Shown here piece after piece: positions 53,966-64,000 of a stretch of DNA of 64,000 bases; position 1 is the stretch's first letter; every line of letters begins with the position of its first letter. Position numbers and translations under genes: made by a program. Under the pieces are notes generated by a model, which was not told the DNA's origin, made no database searches, and saw only the letters and a program-made list of their open reading frames with translations. Source of the DNA: Acidobacteria bacterium AB60 (GTDB lineage: Bacteria; Acidobacteriota; Terriglobia; Terriglobales; Acidobacteriaceae); contig VANK01000005.1 in the NCBI GenBank assembly GCA_008682415.1, positions 186,001-250,000 of the forward strand, read 5' to 3'.

Positions 53966-56900
53966 CTAGGGGGCAAGTTGCTCCGGCCGCGGAACGTGAT
54001 TGCGCGTCAGCAGGAAGTACACCACCGGCGTGACCACCAGGCTCAGCACCATCGAAATCATCAGCCCCCCGATCACCGCGATGGCCAGCGGCTGCAGCAT
54101 CTGTGAGCCCTGACCCAGCGCGAGTGCCAGGGGCAACATTCCCGTCACCGCCGCCAGAGCCGTCATCAGGATCGGCCGCAGCCTGCGTTGCGCGGCATGC
54201 AGCATGGCGGTGCGCGCATCGGCGCCCTCGGCACGATACCGCTCATCCGCGTCCAGAAGCAGGATCCCGTTCTTCGCTACGATCCCGATCACCATGATCA
54301 ACCCCATGAAGCTCGACACGCTGAAGGTCGTGCCGGTGAGCAGAAGCGCGCCCACAACCCCGGCGATGGAGAGCACGGAAGAGGTAAGAATGGCAACGGG
54401 CGCAGCAAAGTTCCGAAACTCACTCAGGAGCACGCCGAACACCAGCACCAGCGCCATCATAAGAACGCGCAACAGTTCCGCAAACGACTTCTGTTGCTCT
54501 TCGTAGGTCCCTCCATATTCCAGGCGAACGCTGCCAGGCAGATGCATGGCTCGCACGCGCCGCTGCACCTCCTTGACGCCGCTGCCAAGATCCGTGCCCT
54601 CAAGCCGCCCCGTAACTACCACCAACCTCTGCAGATTTTCGCGGCGGATCTCATTCTGCGGCGGCAACTGCGTGATCGTCGCCAGCGAACCTAGGGAAGC
54701 TGTGTGGCCAGTGCTGGAATTGAACACCGTATTCTCGATGCTCTCCAGCGATTGCCGGCTCTCTTCTCCTAAACGCACGCGGATCGTGTAAGGACGGCCG
54801 TTATCAACCAGCGGATTGGGGGCCTCCACCCCATCCAGGATCGACGTCGCATCCTCCGCCACCTCCTGCGTGGTAAAGCCGAGCCGCGTGGCCAGTTGCG
54901 GGTTCACCTCGAAGTTCGTTGCCGGCCCGCTGATGGTGTTATCGATGCCGTTTTGAATATCCACCACCCCCGGCACCTTGCTGATGACCTCGGCCACGCG
55001 CGGACCAAGCCTGCTCAGAATCGCCGGATCCGGATTGAAGATTTTGATCTGCACGGGCTCCGGCGCATTGGAAAGATCGCCGATCATGTCCTGCAGAACC
55101 TGCGTAAACTCCACGTCCAGCTCCGGCTCTTTGATCTTGATCTGGCGCCGCACATCCGCGATCACCTCCTCGATCCCCCGGTCGCGCTTCCCCTTGAGCT
55201 TCACGCTGATGTCGCCGGTGTTCGCCTCGGTCACCGCCGCCAGCCCAAGCTGCAATCCCGTGCGACGGCTGGTGCTCTCCACCTCCGGCATGCTGCGAAT
55301 GATGCTCTCCACGTGATCCAGCACCTTGCCCGTCGACTGCAGCGAGCTGCCCGCGGGCATCACGTAGTCGAGAATGAATCCCCCTTCGTCCATCTCCGGC
55401 AACAGGTCGGAGCCCAGGTTGCGGTAGGCCCCATACGTAAGCGCCACCAGCGCGATACAAAGCAGGCCGAGCAACATTGGTCGCCGCAGCGACCACTCCA
55501 ACGCCCGGTGGTGCATCGCCGTCATGCGCGAAAGGAATCCATGCGGTTGATGCTCCGCCGGCTCCCCGCTCTCTTCCGCGGAACTTCCCTCGTTCCGCCG
55601 CGATTTGAGCAACAACATGGCAATCCCGGGCGTCCAGGTCAGCGCAAGAACCAGGGACGTGAGCAGTGAGAAGGCCATCGTGATCGCCAGGGCCCGAAAA
55701 AAGCTCCCGGTCACCCCCGTCACCGCAATCAGGGGAAGAAACACAACCACCGGCGTAATGGTCGACCCGATCAGCGGCCGCGTAATTTCGTGAAGGGCCT
55801 TGCGCACGGCCTCGACGCGGGACTCGCCCGCATCCCGATGCAGAACGATATTCTCCACCACCACGATCGCATCGTCGATCACCAGCCCGATGGCCGCAGC
55901 CAGCCCGCCAAGGGTCATCAGATTGAAGCTCTGCCCGATCAGCCACAGTGCGAGCACCGTGACCGCAACCGTGACCGGGATAACCAATCCCGCGATTGCA
56001 GACGACCGCCAGTCGCGCAGAAAGAGGAAGAGAATCAGGCAGGCGAGGAACAGGCCGATCAGGATGGCATCCCGGACACTGGCAATGCTGTCCCGCACCA
56101 GTTGCGACTGGTCGTAGAAGGGCTCCAGCGTCACCCCCTTCGGCAGCCGGGCACGAAGCTGTTCCACCTGCGCCGCCACCCCATTCGCCACGGTCACGGT
56201 GTTGCTGGAGGGCTGTCGCGCAATGTTGATCAGCACCGCGGGACGTCCATTCGCTGAAACGTACGTATACACCGGCTGGGAAGCGCGCACCACCTGTGCA
56301 AGATCGCTCACCCGCACCGGCGCCCCTCCCGCTGTCGCCTTCACCGTCAATTGGCGAAGACTCTCAATGTCATGCGCCTGCGAGCCTACCAGCGCCAGCA
56401 CCAGCTGATGATCCTGCTGATACAGGCCTGGCGAATCGATCGTATTGGCGGCACCGATGGCGTTCGCAAGATCGAGAATCGTGATGCCCGATGCCTGCAG
56501 GCGCGCCAGATTGGGTATCACGTGATACTCGGGAATTTGTCCCCCCTGCACGACGACCGTCGCTACGCCGTCCACGCGGTTCAAGGGGGGCTTCAGGGTA
56601 TACGTCGCCAGTTCCCAAAGATCGCTTTGCGAAACCGCGGGATTGGACGAGGTGAGGCTGTAACCGAGAATCGGAAACGTGGCAAACGTGAGCCGGTTGA
56701 TGGTGATCTTGGCCGTCGAAGGGAGTTCCTGCTGCACCCGGCTCACCGCTGCGTTCACCAGTTCCAGCGTGCGGAACATGTCCACTGACCAATCGAAGAA
56801 AAGACTGACCTCTGCCGATCCGCGGCTGGTGATCGAGCGAACCGTAGTCAGGCCAGGAACCGAATTTACTGCGTCTTCGATGGGCTTGGTGATCGTAACC

Positions 56901-57115
56901 TGCATCTGCTCAACCGGCATCACGCCGTTATCCACGCCGATCACCACGCGCGGAAAATTGGTTTCAGGAAAGACCGCAATGGGCGTGCGGAAGAACGCAT
57001 AGATACCCACCACCGTCAGTGCGATAGCCACAAAGAAGATCGTTCGCACCCAGCGGGGAAGCCAGAAGTCTTCGCCCGCGCTCTCGGGTTTCAGGGCGGC
57101 AATACTCGAACCCAT
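53966..57115 (-). CDS. RND-family efflux pump inner-membrane protein
   Basis: The 1049-residue product is a full-length resistance-nodulation-division transporter with 12 helices and two large periplasmic loops. The proton-relay helix 4 has the adjacent aspartates of the hydrophobe/amphiphile type in GLVIDDAIVVVENI, unlike the metal-efflux type. The N-terminal block PIAVFPETNFPRVVIGVDN is standard. Its ATG shares one nucleotide with the stop of the membrane-fusion gene (TAATG). It forms a tripartite pump with the fusion protein and TolC-like genes. The substrate is unknown. Confidence 0.92.
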   Translation of the reverse strand: MGSSIAALKPESAGEDFWLPRWVRTIFFVAIALTVVGIYAFFRTPIAVFPETNFPRVVIGVDNGVMPVEQMQVTITKPIEDAVNSVPGLTTVRSITSRGSAEVSLFFDWSVDMFRTLELVNAAVSRVQQELPSTAKITINRLTFATFPILGYSLTSSNPAVSQSDLWELATYTLKPPLNRVDGVATVVVQGGQIPEYHVIPNLARLQASGITILDLANAIGAANTIDSPGLYQQDHQLVLALVGSQAHDIESLRQLTVKATAGGAPVRVSDLAQVVRASQPVYTYVSANGRPAVLINIARQPSSNTVTVANGVAAQVEQLRARLPKGVTLEPFYDQSQLVRDSIASVRDAILIGLFLACLILFLFLRDWRSSAIAGLVIPVTVAVTVLALWLIGQSFNLMTLGGLAAAIGLVIDDAIVVVENIVLHRDAGESRVEAVRKALHEITRPLIGSTITPVVVFLPLIAVTGVTGSFFRALAITMAFSLLTSLVLALTWTPGIAMLLLKSRRNEGSSAEESGEPAEHQPHGFLSRMTAMHHRALEWSLRRPMLLGLLCIALVALTYGAYRNLGSDLLPEMDEGGFILDYVMPAGSSLQSTGKVLDHVESIIRSMPEVESTSRRTGLQLGLAAVTEANTGDISVKLKGKRDRGIEEVIADVRRQIKIKEPELDVEFTQVLQDMIGDLSNAPEPVQIKIFNPDPAILSRLGPRVAEVISKVPGVVDIQNGIDNTISGPATNFEVNPQLATRLGFTTQEVAEDATSILDGVEAPNPLVDNGRPYTIRVRLGEESRQSLESIENTVFNSSTGHTASLGSLATITQLPPQNEIRRENLQRLVVVTGRLEGTDLGSGVKEVQRRVRAMHLPGSVRLEYGGTYEEQQKSFAELLRVLMMALVLVFGVLLSEFRNFAAPVAILTSSVLSIAGVVGALLLTGTTFSVSSFMGLIMVIGIVAKNGILLLDADERYRAEGADARTAMLHAAQRRLRPILMTALAAVTGMLPLALALGQGSQMLQPLAIAVIGGLMISMVLSLVVTPVVYFLLTRNHVPRPEQLAP

Positions 57116-58410
57116 TACTTCTCGCTCCCCTTGTCCTCGACATCGCCGCCCTTCTCTTCCTTGCCCCCGATCTTGACCTTGGTTCCCTCGTCGAGTCCGT
57201 AACCGCCTTCCGTAATCACCATGTCCGACGTGCTGACGCCGCTCAGGATCTGCACCTTCTCGGGCGTGCGCAGGCCGGCCTTGACGGCCTTTTTATGCGC
57301 CGCGCCATCCGCCCCCCCCACCACCAGTACGTTCGTCGTCCCGTCTTCCCCGGGTTGAATTGCGCCCGCCGGCACCTGCAATGCGTTTTGAATCGTATGT
57401 CCCCGGACCACGGCGTGCACTGGCGTCCCAACCTTGAACTTGCCCCCTTCGTTGGCCAGCTTCAACCAGACCTCAACCGTGGTTGAGCCCGGATCCAAAG
57501 CCGGGCTGATCAGTGCGATCGTGGCGGTTTGAGCATCCTCCACCCCCGGGATCGTCAATTCGGCGCTGCCCCCGACCTTCAACTGCTGCGCTGCTCCCTG
57601 GGAGATGTGCAGCTTGGCCAGCAGCGAACGGGTGTCCATCACCGTGATCACCGGCGCTCCGGCTGTGGGCGTCTCGCCGGGATAGAACGGCCGGTCCGTC
57701 ACAACGCCGTCGATCGGGCTCGCCAGGGAGGCAAAGCTCACCTGTGCCTCGGCATTCTCCAGCTTTCCCTGGGCCGAGATGAGTTGCCCCTGCGCTGCAT
57801 CCATGCTGGCCTGCTGGGTGGTTTTCTGCACATTCGCCAGGTGCTTCACCGCGGTATCGTAGGCCGCTTGCGCCTGCACCGCCGCTGCCACCGCGGTATC
57901 CACATCGCGCCCGGCGATCGCTCCCTGTTCCAGCAATCGTTTGCGTTCCTCCACCGTGCGCTTGGCCACATCCAGGTTGGCTTTGGCTTGGTCGAGATCC
58001 AGCTGCGCCTTCTGCACATCCTCAGGAATCGTTGCCTGCGTGGCAGTCGCGTACGCAGCCTGCGCCTGGGTCAAGCCGCCCTTCAGATCCTGAGCCGCAC
58101 CACGCAAATCGCGGTCCTCCAATGTCACGAGAACCTCGCCTTTGTGAACCCGGGCCCCGCGCTGGACAAGCTCCGCCTTGATGGGTGCAGCGATGCGCGG
58201 CACCAGGGCGGCCTGTGCCAGCGGCGCCAACACGGCGTCGGCTGCAATCTCTTCGGACATCGGCCCCACGACAGGATGCTCCGCCTGTACAGCAACGTTC
58301 GGTTCGGGAGCCTCCTCGGCCCTTTCTTTGCAGCCGGTCAAAGCCGCACTGCAGATCGAAAGGATTCCGACGAGCGCAACCAGCGGCCTCCGGGTCATGC
58401 GATCTCTCAT
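57115..58410 (-). CDS. RND efflux membrane-fusion lipoprotein
   Basis: The 431-residue product has a lipoprotein signal (SICSAALTGC, Cys27). A split lipoyl domain follows (APIKAELVQRGARVHKGEVLV and, after the hairpin, SPIDGVVTDRPFYPGE), with a long alpha-helical hairpin between about residues 90 and 220 and a beta-barrel. This is the adaptor linking the RND pump to TolC. ATG 58410 is taken; ATG 58395 is possible. It follows the TolC-like gene after 3 nt. Confidence 0.9.
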   Translation of the reverse strand: MRDRMTRRPLVALVGILSICSAALTGCKERAEEAPEPNVAVQAEHPVVGPMSEEIAADAVLAPLAQAALVPRIAAPIKAELVQRGARVHKGEVLVTLEDRDLRGAAQDLKGGLTQAQAAYATATQATIPEDVQKAQLDLDQAKANLDVAKRTVEERKRLLEQGAIAGRDVDTAVAAAVQAQAAYDTAVKHLANVQKTTQQASMDAAQGQLISAQGKLENAEAQVSFASLASPIDGVVTDRPFYPGETPTAGAPVITVMDTRSLLAKLHISQGAAQQLKVGGSAELTIPGVEDAQTATIALISPALDPGSTTVEVWLKLANEGGKFKVGTPVHAVVRGHTIQNALQVPAGAIQPGEDGTTNVLVVGGADGAAHKKAVKAGLRTPEKVQILSGVSTSDMVITEGGYGLDEGTKVKIGGKEEKGGDVEDKGSEK

Positions 58411-58413
58411 CAC

Positions 58414-59757
58414 CTAAAGCCTTCCTGTCAGTGTTTCCAGTTGCGCCAGGGCAACGCGGTAACGCACCATCCCGTCCGCCTGGGCGTTCTCCGCCGATAC
58501 CAGCGTGCTCTGCGCGTCCACAACCTCCAGCACCGTGCCTTCGCCGTTCACATAGCGCAAGTTCGTCAGGCGCAGACTCTCCCGCGCATCCACGGCACTC
58601 CGGTCCAGGGACGCGAGTTCGTTCTGTGCCGTCTCCGCCTCGTCATAAAATTCACTCAAATCGGCAAGCAAGCGGCGTTGCGCCGCCGTCAACGCAACCT
58701 TGCTCGCCTCCGCCCGGATGCGAGACTCCTTGATCTTGCGCTCCGAGGTAAGCCAATCCCAGATCGGAAAGTCAACCGTCGCGCTCGCGGAGTACGCCAG
58801 GTTGCGCTCCCCGTTCGGGCCTTTGCTCGCGAACTGCGGCGCATCGATCCCATAGGTGTAGTTGAGGGCAAGGTCCGGCAGCAGCCCCGCCCAGGAGTTG
58901 AGCGTCTGGGCCCGGCTCATCTGCAATGAGGCCATGGCGCTCTTAATCTCGGGACTATATGCTCGGGCCGCCGCCTCCACGCTGGGGCGATCCGGAAGCG
59001 GAACCGGCGCGGGACCATCCGCCAGCTCATACTTTGTGGAAGGATCGGCATAAAGCAGAACGCCCAGCTCGAGCCTTGCCCGCTGGCTCTCCAGCCTCGC
59101 ATCCGCAAAGTCGCGCTGCCGCTGCTGCTGAACAAGGTGAGCCTTGATCACGTCGGAATGCGCCGCTTCCCGCCCCGATTCGCGTTTCTCCGTGATATCC
59201 ACAAAGCGGTCGGCCTCGTCCAGAGCGCGCTGAGCCACGGCCAGCTTCTGGCTGCTTGCGCCCACCCCATAAAAGAGCTGGACTACGGTGCCCACCAGTC
59301 CTCGGCGCGCGATCTCCAGCTCCGCCTTGGCTCGCGCCGCATTCGCGTCCGCCAGCCGCACGGCCGCAAGGCCACCCAGACCGATCGTCTCGTTCACCAT
59401 CGCCTGGTTGGCATACTCGTGAACGGCGTTGTTTGCAATGAACGCTGGGAGCGGTTCGGTCGCCCCGCCGGTACCCGACGTCGCCGATTTGATGTGATTG
59501 GATTCGGTGAACAGGTACTGATTGTGCGCGGCGATGGAGGGCAGGAGGGCTGCTTTCACGTCCTTGCGCTCCAGGGCCGCGGTGCGGCTCTCCGCCTTCG
59601 CGGCGGCGAACGCCGGCTCATTGCCTTCGGCCAGTTGAATCGCCTGGTCGAGTGTGATCGGGGTTGGCGCCGCCGGCGCCTGAGCAAATCCTCGCCCTGC
59701 TAAGGAGATGACCAAGAAAAACCCTGCGATTCCAGATCTGGGAGCGGTCACGCGCAT
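58414..59757 (-). CDS. TolC-family outer-membrane efflux protein
   Basis: The 447-residue product has a signal peptide (residues 1-25, ending GRGFA) and two outer-membrane efflux repeats, each with a long helix pair: LDQAIQLAEGNEPAFAAAKAES begins the first, and RPSVEAAARAYSPEIKSAMASL begins the second. It is the outer-membrane channel of the pump encoded by the next two genes, and the first gene of this three-gene operon. Confidence 0.9.
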   Translation of the reverse strand: MRVTAPRSGIAGFFLVISLAGRGFAQAPAAPTPITLDQAIQLAEGNEPAFAAAKAESRTAALERKDVKAALLPSIAAHNQYLFTESNHIKSATSGTGGATEPLPAFIANNAVHEYANQAMVNETIGLGGLAAVRLADANAARAKAELEIARRGLVGTVVQLFYGVGASSQKLAVAQRALDEADRFVDITEKRESGREAAHSDVIKAHLVQQQRQRDFADARLESQRARLELGVLLYADPSTKYELADGPAPVPLPDRPSVEAAARAYSPEIKSAMASLQMSRAQTLNSWAGLLPDLALNYTYGIDAPQFASKGPNGERNLAYSASATVDFPIWDWLTSERKIKESRIRAEASKVALTAAQRRLLADLSEFYDEAETAQNELASLDRSAVDARESLRLTNLRYVNGEGTVLEVVDAQSTLVSAENAQADGMVRYRVALAQLETLTGRL

Positions 59758-60141
59758 TACGGTGGATTATAGGGGGCTTAGCTTAAGAGAGGCTGAAAGA
59801 AGATTCCTTGAGCCCGGTGAAAAATTGGCGAATTCCCCACTGATCCCGAGTGGCCGGCCTCTGCTCCGCGCTGGCGTCCTGTTCTGAGCGCCGCCGGCGC
59901 CGATTCCGCCCGGAAATACCCGGAATCGCGGTAACATAGCTGTAATTCCCTTCCCTTTGATTCGATCGCGCGGAAGCCCCTGTCCTTCGCGGCGAGGTTC
60001 GACGGAATGGCGTCGCGGAAGTCCCCTCCCTGCAAATTTAGGCAGGGGAAAAGCGTGGTTTACGGGTTTGCGATGCCGCAAATCCGCATGTTAGCTATGG
60101 ACCCAACATTGATAAATGACCGCTAGAAGGAGCTGCATTCC
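59758..60141. other. 384-nt non-coding region with two hairpins, between the efflux and porin operons
   Basis: No gene is supported here. It must hold the divergent promoters of the efflux and porin operons. A moderate hairpin (CCCTGC 60028-60033 with GCAGGG 60042-60047) and a stronger one (GGGTTTGCG 60064-60072 with CGCAAATCC 60077-60085, loop ATGC, one G-T pair) lie in the leader ahead of the porin gene. AAGGAG at 60127-60132 is the porin ribosome binding site. Confidence 0.6.
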
Positions 60142-61527
60142 ATGCGTGTTTTGAAGACCTTACCAGGGCTCCCTGTTCGATTCGCACTCGCCGCGGCTTT
60201 CCTCGCGATGTGCGGCGCAGCCTTGCCCGCGCAGGATTCGGCCAAGCAGGTGCTCGTGGATGAAAGGACCCTCCAGGGCCTGCTCACCCGCGTGGAGCAG
60301 CTGGAGGCGCGTGTCAAGCAGCTCGAGAACGAACGGAACCCTCCCCAGGCGGCCGAGTCCCGGCCAGCCGCCCCCGAGGGAAATACCCGGCCTGAGCAGA
60401 TGCCGGCGGCCCTGATGAGTTCGCACCCGGCCAAAGCCGAGCCCCAGGAACCCGCCTCCTCCAACTCGGCGGAGTCCGAACAGGTACAGCTCGATAACGC
60501 CATGGAACGCATGGACGTCAGCAGAACGCTGTTGCGCATCCGCGGCTTCGGCGACATCTCCCTCCATGGGGACAACCGGAAGGGGGACAATACCTCCTTC
60601 TCCCTCGGCCAGCTTGACCTGTTTGTCACCTCGGACATCTCCGACAAGTTCCGGTTCCTCAGTGAAATCGTCTTTGAAGACGGCGGCACCGACATCTACG
60701 GGACTCAAGTCGGCGATCGCAACAGCTTCGGCGTCGATATCGAGCGCTACCTGCTGCAGTACTCCCACAACGACTACTTCAATCTATCTGCGGGCCGCGG
60801 ACACACCTCCATCGGCTACTACAACACCGAGTATCATCACAGCTCCTGGCTGCAGACCGCTACCGGACGTCCCTTCCTCTTCGACTTCGAAGATCACGGC
60901 GGCATCCTGCCCATTCACCTCGTCGGCGTAACCGCCTCCGGTCAGATCCCGTCCGGCGCCCTCGGCCTGCATTATGTTGCCGAAGTCGGAAATGGACGCG
61001 CATCCCGCACGCCCCTGATCTCCGAGCCGGTCCAGAACGCGATGGACGATGAGAATCACAAAGCCTTCAACTTCGCCGCGTTCGCGCGCCCGGAAGCGGT
61101 GCGCGGCCTCCAGACCGGATTTTCGTTCTACCGCGATGTACTCTCGCCCTCGGGCATGCCCCGGGTCGACGAATCGATTCTCGCCGGTCACGCCGTCCTG
61201 ATCCGCCCCAAGTACGAATGGCTGAACGAGGCAGTGCTCGACCGCCACACCGTCCACGGCACCGGAGCCCTCTATAACACCCCTGCCTTCTACACCCAGC
61301 TCTCTCGCCAGATTGGCTCCTATCGGCCATACATGCGCTATCAGTACATGAACGTTGCACGCACAGAGCCGATCTTCCCCGACGTGGGACTCCGCCAGGG
61401 ACCCTCCCTCGGCGTGCGCTTTGACGCCAGTGAATCCGTCGCACTGAAGCTCCAATACGACTACACCCGGCTGCGCAACCAACCGGCGCTCAATGCACTC
61501 GAACTCCAACTCGGCTTTACCTTCTAA
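60142..61527 (+). CDS. Outer-membrane porin with N-terminal coiled coil
   Basis: The 461-residue product has a signal peptide (about residues 1-31, ending LPAQ), then a coiled-coil segment (LLTRVEQLEARVKQLEN) and a Pro/Ala-rich linker to about residue 115. A large beta-barrel of alternating strands follows, from GFGDISLHGD to the closing LELQLGFTF, which ends in Phe as porins do. The layout recalls Acidobacteriota and Bacteroidota phosphate/carbohydrate porins. AAGGAG lies 9 nt before the ATG. It is followed after 6 nt by the PBP-like gene and then by a kinase/regulator pair. Confidence 0.82.
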   Translation: MRVLKTLPGLPVRFALAAAFLAMCGAALPAQDSAKQVLVDERTLQGLLTRVEQLEARVKQLENERNPPQAAESRPAAPEGNTRPEQMPAALMSSHPAKAEPQEPASSNSAESEQVQLDNAMERMDVSRTLLRIRGFGDISLHGDNRKGDNTSFSLGQLDLFVTSDISDKFRFLSEIVFEDGGTDIYGTQVGDRNSFGVDIERYLLQYSHNDYFNLSAGRGHTSIGYYNTEYHHSSWLQTATGRPFLFDFEDHGGILPIHLVGVTASGQIPSGALGLHYVAEVGNGRASRTPLISEPVQNAMDDENHKAFNFAAFARPEAVRGLQTGFSFYRDVLSPSGMPRVDESILAGHAVLIRPKYEWLNEAVLDRHTVHGTGALYNTPAFYTQLSRQIGSYRPYMRYQYMNVARTEPIFPDVGLRQGPSLGVRFDASESVALKLQYDYTRLRNQPALNALELQLGFTF

Positions 61528-61533
61528 AACGGA

Positions 61534-62079
61534 ATGCCCGGAACTACACGGTCCATCACGAGAATCCTGCTGCTGACCCTGCTCGTCTTCCTGCTCCAGG
61601 AAGGCTCCACGAGTTCGGTGCATGCCGGCGCCCCCCTTGCCGATCAAGGCAACGCGTCGGAACCATTGGTGATCGTGGTCAATCGCTCCAACCCCGTCGA
61701 TGACCTTACCTTCGACGAACTGCGCAGAATCTTTCTCGGAAACCGCAGCCACTGGCCCAATGGACGCCGGATTACCCTGGTGATGCGCGAGCCCGGCGAA
61801 CCGGAGAGAAAGACCGTGCTCCACGAGATCTGCGGCATGAATGAAGAACAGTTCAAGAACCACTTCGTCCACGGCCTCTTCACCGGTGAAATCCTTGTAT
61901 CCCCCAAGATCCTCTCCTCCCCGGTAGGCGTCCGGAAGTTCATCTTCAACGTCCCCGGCGCCATCGGCTATCTGCGCGTCGGGGATGTCGATGACACCGT
62001 CAAGGTCGTGCACATTGACGAACTCCTCCCCGATGACAAAGGCTACAAACTCCACGTGCAAGTCCCCGTGACGAATTAA
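61534..62079 (+). CDS. Short periplasmic phosphate-binding-protein-like (PBP-like) protein
   Basis: The 181-residue product has a signal peptide (residues 1-32, ending VHAG). It has one half of a PstS-like fold: VIVVNRSNPVDDLTFDELRRIF with GNRSHWPNGRRI is the entry block of PBP-like phosphate-binding domains, and VPGAIGYLRVGDVDDTVKVV the closing block. At about 150 mature residues it is much shorter than true PstS, and there are no ABC transporter genes around. It probably senses or presents a ligand rather than importing it. It sits 6 nt after the porin gene and 1 nt before the kinase gene. Confidence 0.8.
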   Translation: MPGTTRSITRILLLTLLVFLLQEGSTSSVHAGAPLADQGNASEPLVIVVNRSNPVDDLTFDELRRIFLGNRSHWPNGRRITLVMREPGEPERKTVLHEICGMNEEQFKNHFVHGLFTGEILVSPKILSSPVGVRKFIFNVPGAIGYLRVGDVDDTVKVVHIDELLPDDKGYKLHVQVPVTN

Positions 62080-62080
62080 T

Positions 62081-63561
62081 GTGAGCAGAAACATCAAACC
62101 CGCGACACTTCACCAGCCGCACTACCCCATGGAGCTGCTGGACCGGTGGCTGAGCGCCGCCTCGCGGCACAACGCCGTCCTCCTCCTGTTCGTCGTATGC
62201 TGCGGCGTCACCGTCATCGGCGCCATGGTGATTCGCGACATGCAGTCGGCCAACTCCGAGGCGCAGCGCATGTACAAGAGCTCCGTCGATGGCCTGGAAG
62301 AAATCGGAGAACTCCAGTACGACGCCCAGGAGACCCGGCGCACCACCCTCTACGCCCTCACCACCACTGACAGCAACCTTCAGGTCGAGTACGCCGATCA
62401 GACCCGCGAGGCCGACCGTCGCGTGCGAAACGGCATCGCTGAATACGCCCGCCAGGCCAAGGGTCCCGAAGAACAGGCCCTCGCCGACCGCCTGAACCGC
62501 GATTGGACCGCATACCTCAATGTGCGCGATGAAGTCCTCGCCTCCATCCTGGAGGGCAGCACCACTGAAGCGGTGAGCCTCGATCTGGCCGGCGGCGTGC
62601 CCGCCTTTGAACGCGTTCGTCAGGACCTCAATGAGGTCAAGCGGCTCTTCGGCGAAGACGCCTCCCGCGAACAGGCCAGCCTTGCCGAATCCTCGCGCCG
62701 CTCCTCCTCGCGCATCGTGGGCATCCTCAGCTTCACCTTCTTGCTCTCCGCGGCTGCCATCTGGGCCATCCAGCGCAGCCAGATGCTCGGCCGCATGCAG
62801 CTGGCCAAGCTGCAAATGGAATTCGTCGCCTCCGTCTCGCACGAGCTGCGCACGCCCCTCGCCGTCATTCGCTCCGCTGCGGACAACATCGCCGACGGGC
62901 TCGTCAAGAACAAAGAATCCCTCATCCGCTACGGAACCGTCCTCCAGCACCAGAGCCGCAGCATGGGAGAATTGGTTGACCAGATCCTGCTCTTCGCTTC
63001 CACCGAAGATCGGAAGCGTCGGGTCGTCCTGCAACCACTCGCCGTCGAGCGGATCATGGACGTCGTCCTCGCGGACACGGAGGCGCTCATTCGGGAATCA
63101 GGCTTCACCCTCGAACTCGAGACCGAACCCAATCTGCCCGTCGTCATGGCCGACCTGCCTGGCATCACCCAATGCCTGCGCAACCTCGTCGGCAACGCCG
63201 TCAAATACGGGGGCGCCGATCACAAAGTCACGCTTCGCGTCTCCACCTCCCCTGGCGGAGACAAATCCCCCGGCGAAGTCCGTATCGCCGTAAGCGACCG
63301 CGGCATCGGCATCGACTCCTCCGAGATCGGCCGCATCTTCGAACCCTTCTATCGCAGCCCGCGCGTGCATGCCTCGCAAATCCATGGCACCGGGCTGGGT
63401 CTCGCTCTGGCCAGAAGGCTCGCTGAATCCATGGGGGGCAGCCTCTCCGTCCACAGCCAGGTCGCCGTCGGAAGCACCTTCACGCTCCATCTACCACTTG
63501 CCCAAGGAGAAGACCTCCAGCCCGCCGTCGACGAGGGACGGCCATCCCGGATGTCCATCAC

Positions 63562-63565
<4 letters not shown>
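62081..63565 (+). CDS. Membrane sensor histidine kinase
   Basis: The 494-residue product starts at GTG 62081, 1 nt after the PBP-like stop. Two transmembrane helices (about 32-51 and 211-230) flank a 160-residue periplasmic four-helix-bundle-like sensor (GLEEIGELQYDAQETRRTTL). The cytoplasmic HisKA domain has the phospho-accepting His254 in SVSHELRTPLAVIRS, and the ATPase domain shows the N box NLVGNAVKYGG, DRGIGI and GTGLGLALARRL. Its TGA overlaps the ATG of the response regulator gene. The order suggests it reads the PBP-like protein or porin state. Confidence 0.9.

Positions 63566-64000
<435 letters not shown>

Overview
This window looks like chromosomal DNA from an Acidobacteriota bacterium, probably of the Terriglobia type. 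No rRNA or other taxonomic marker is present, so this rests on gene content. The clues are a MacB/FtsX-type permease fused as an orphan tandem pair (the ADOP architecture), a helix-turn-helix/TPR membrane protein, many exported metal hydrolases and VOC proteins, a Kdo hydroxylase, a LysW-like protein and a GC content near 60 percent. Coding density is high. I see no tRNA, rRNA, CRISPR array, prophage or insertion sequence. Most open frames opposite the listed genes are shadows.

Layout. 0-5 kb: a membrane protein cut by the left edge, a lipoprotein, a helix-turn-helix/TPR protein, Kdo hydroxylase with a small membrane protein, and an unknown soluble protein. 5-14 kb: a membrane diguanylate cyclase, then housekeeping genes (arginase, D-Ala-D-Ala ligase, fabD, gatB). 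14-24 kb: small exported proteins, a LysW-like zinc ribbon, M28 and M20 hydrolases, an apparently inactive rhomboid, an HNH nuclease, an exported creatininase/VOC pair, an overlapping M20-MFS-SDR operon and a ParDE toxin-antitoxin pair. 24-31 kb: mfd, a GH51 arabinofuranosidase, a repeat-bearing spacer and a flavin reductase-like gene. 31-37 kb: a DMT transporter, a beta-barrel protein, the ADOP permease, a zinc-ribbon membrane protein, an orphan LytTR regulator and a ferredoxin-NADP reductase-like gene. 37-46 kb: a full leucine/isovalerate catabolic cluster (liuA-B-C-D-E plus scoAB). 46-54 kb: a LytS/LytR-type pair, a PQQ-repeat protein, a 51-residue basic protein, an amino-acid permease, a PilT-type ATPase and an adenosine deaminase-family enzyme. 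54-64 kb: a tripartite RND efflux operon, then a porin/PBP-like/histidine kinase/response regulator operon that runs off the right edge.

How the genes work together. The liu genes take isovaleryl-CoA to acetoacetate plus acetyl-CoA, and scoAB activates acetoacetate with CoA from succinyl-CoA. TolC, MFP and RND proteins form one efflux pump. The final operon links an outer-membrane channel and a short periplasmic binding-protein-like factor to a two-component system, and is the best candidate here for an uncharacterised envelope-sensing module. A second cross-cutting observation is that several genes have a TA(C/G)AAT -10-like hexamer 6-13 nt before the start codon, which suggests leaderless or nearly leaderless transcripts.
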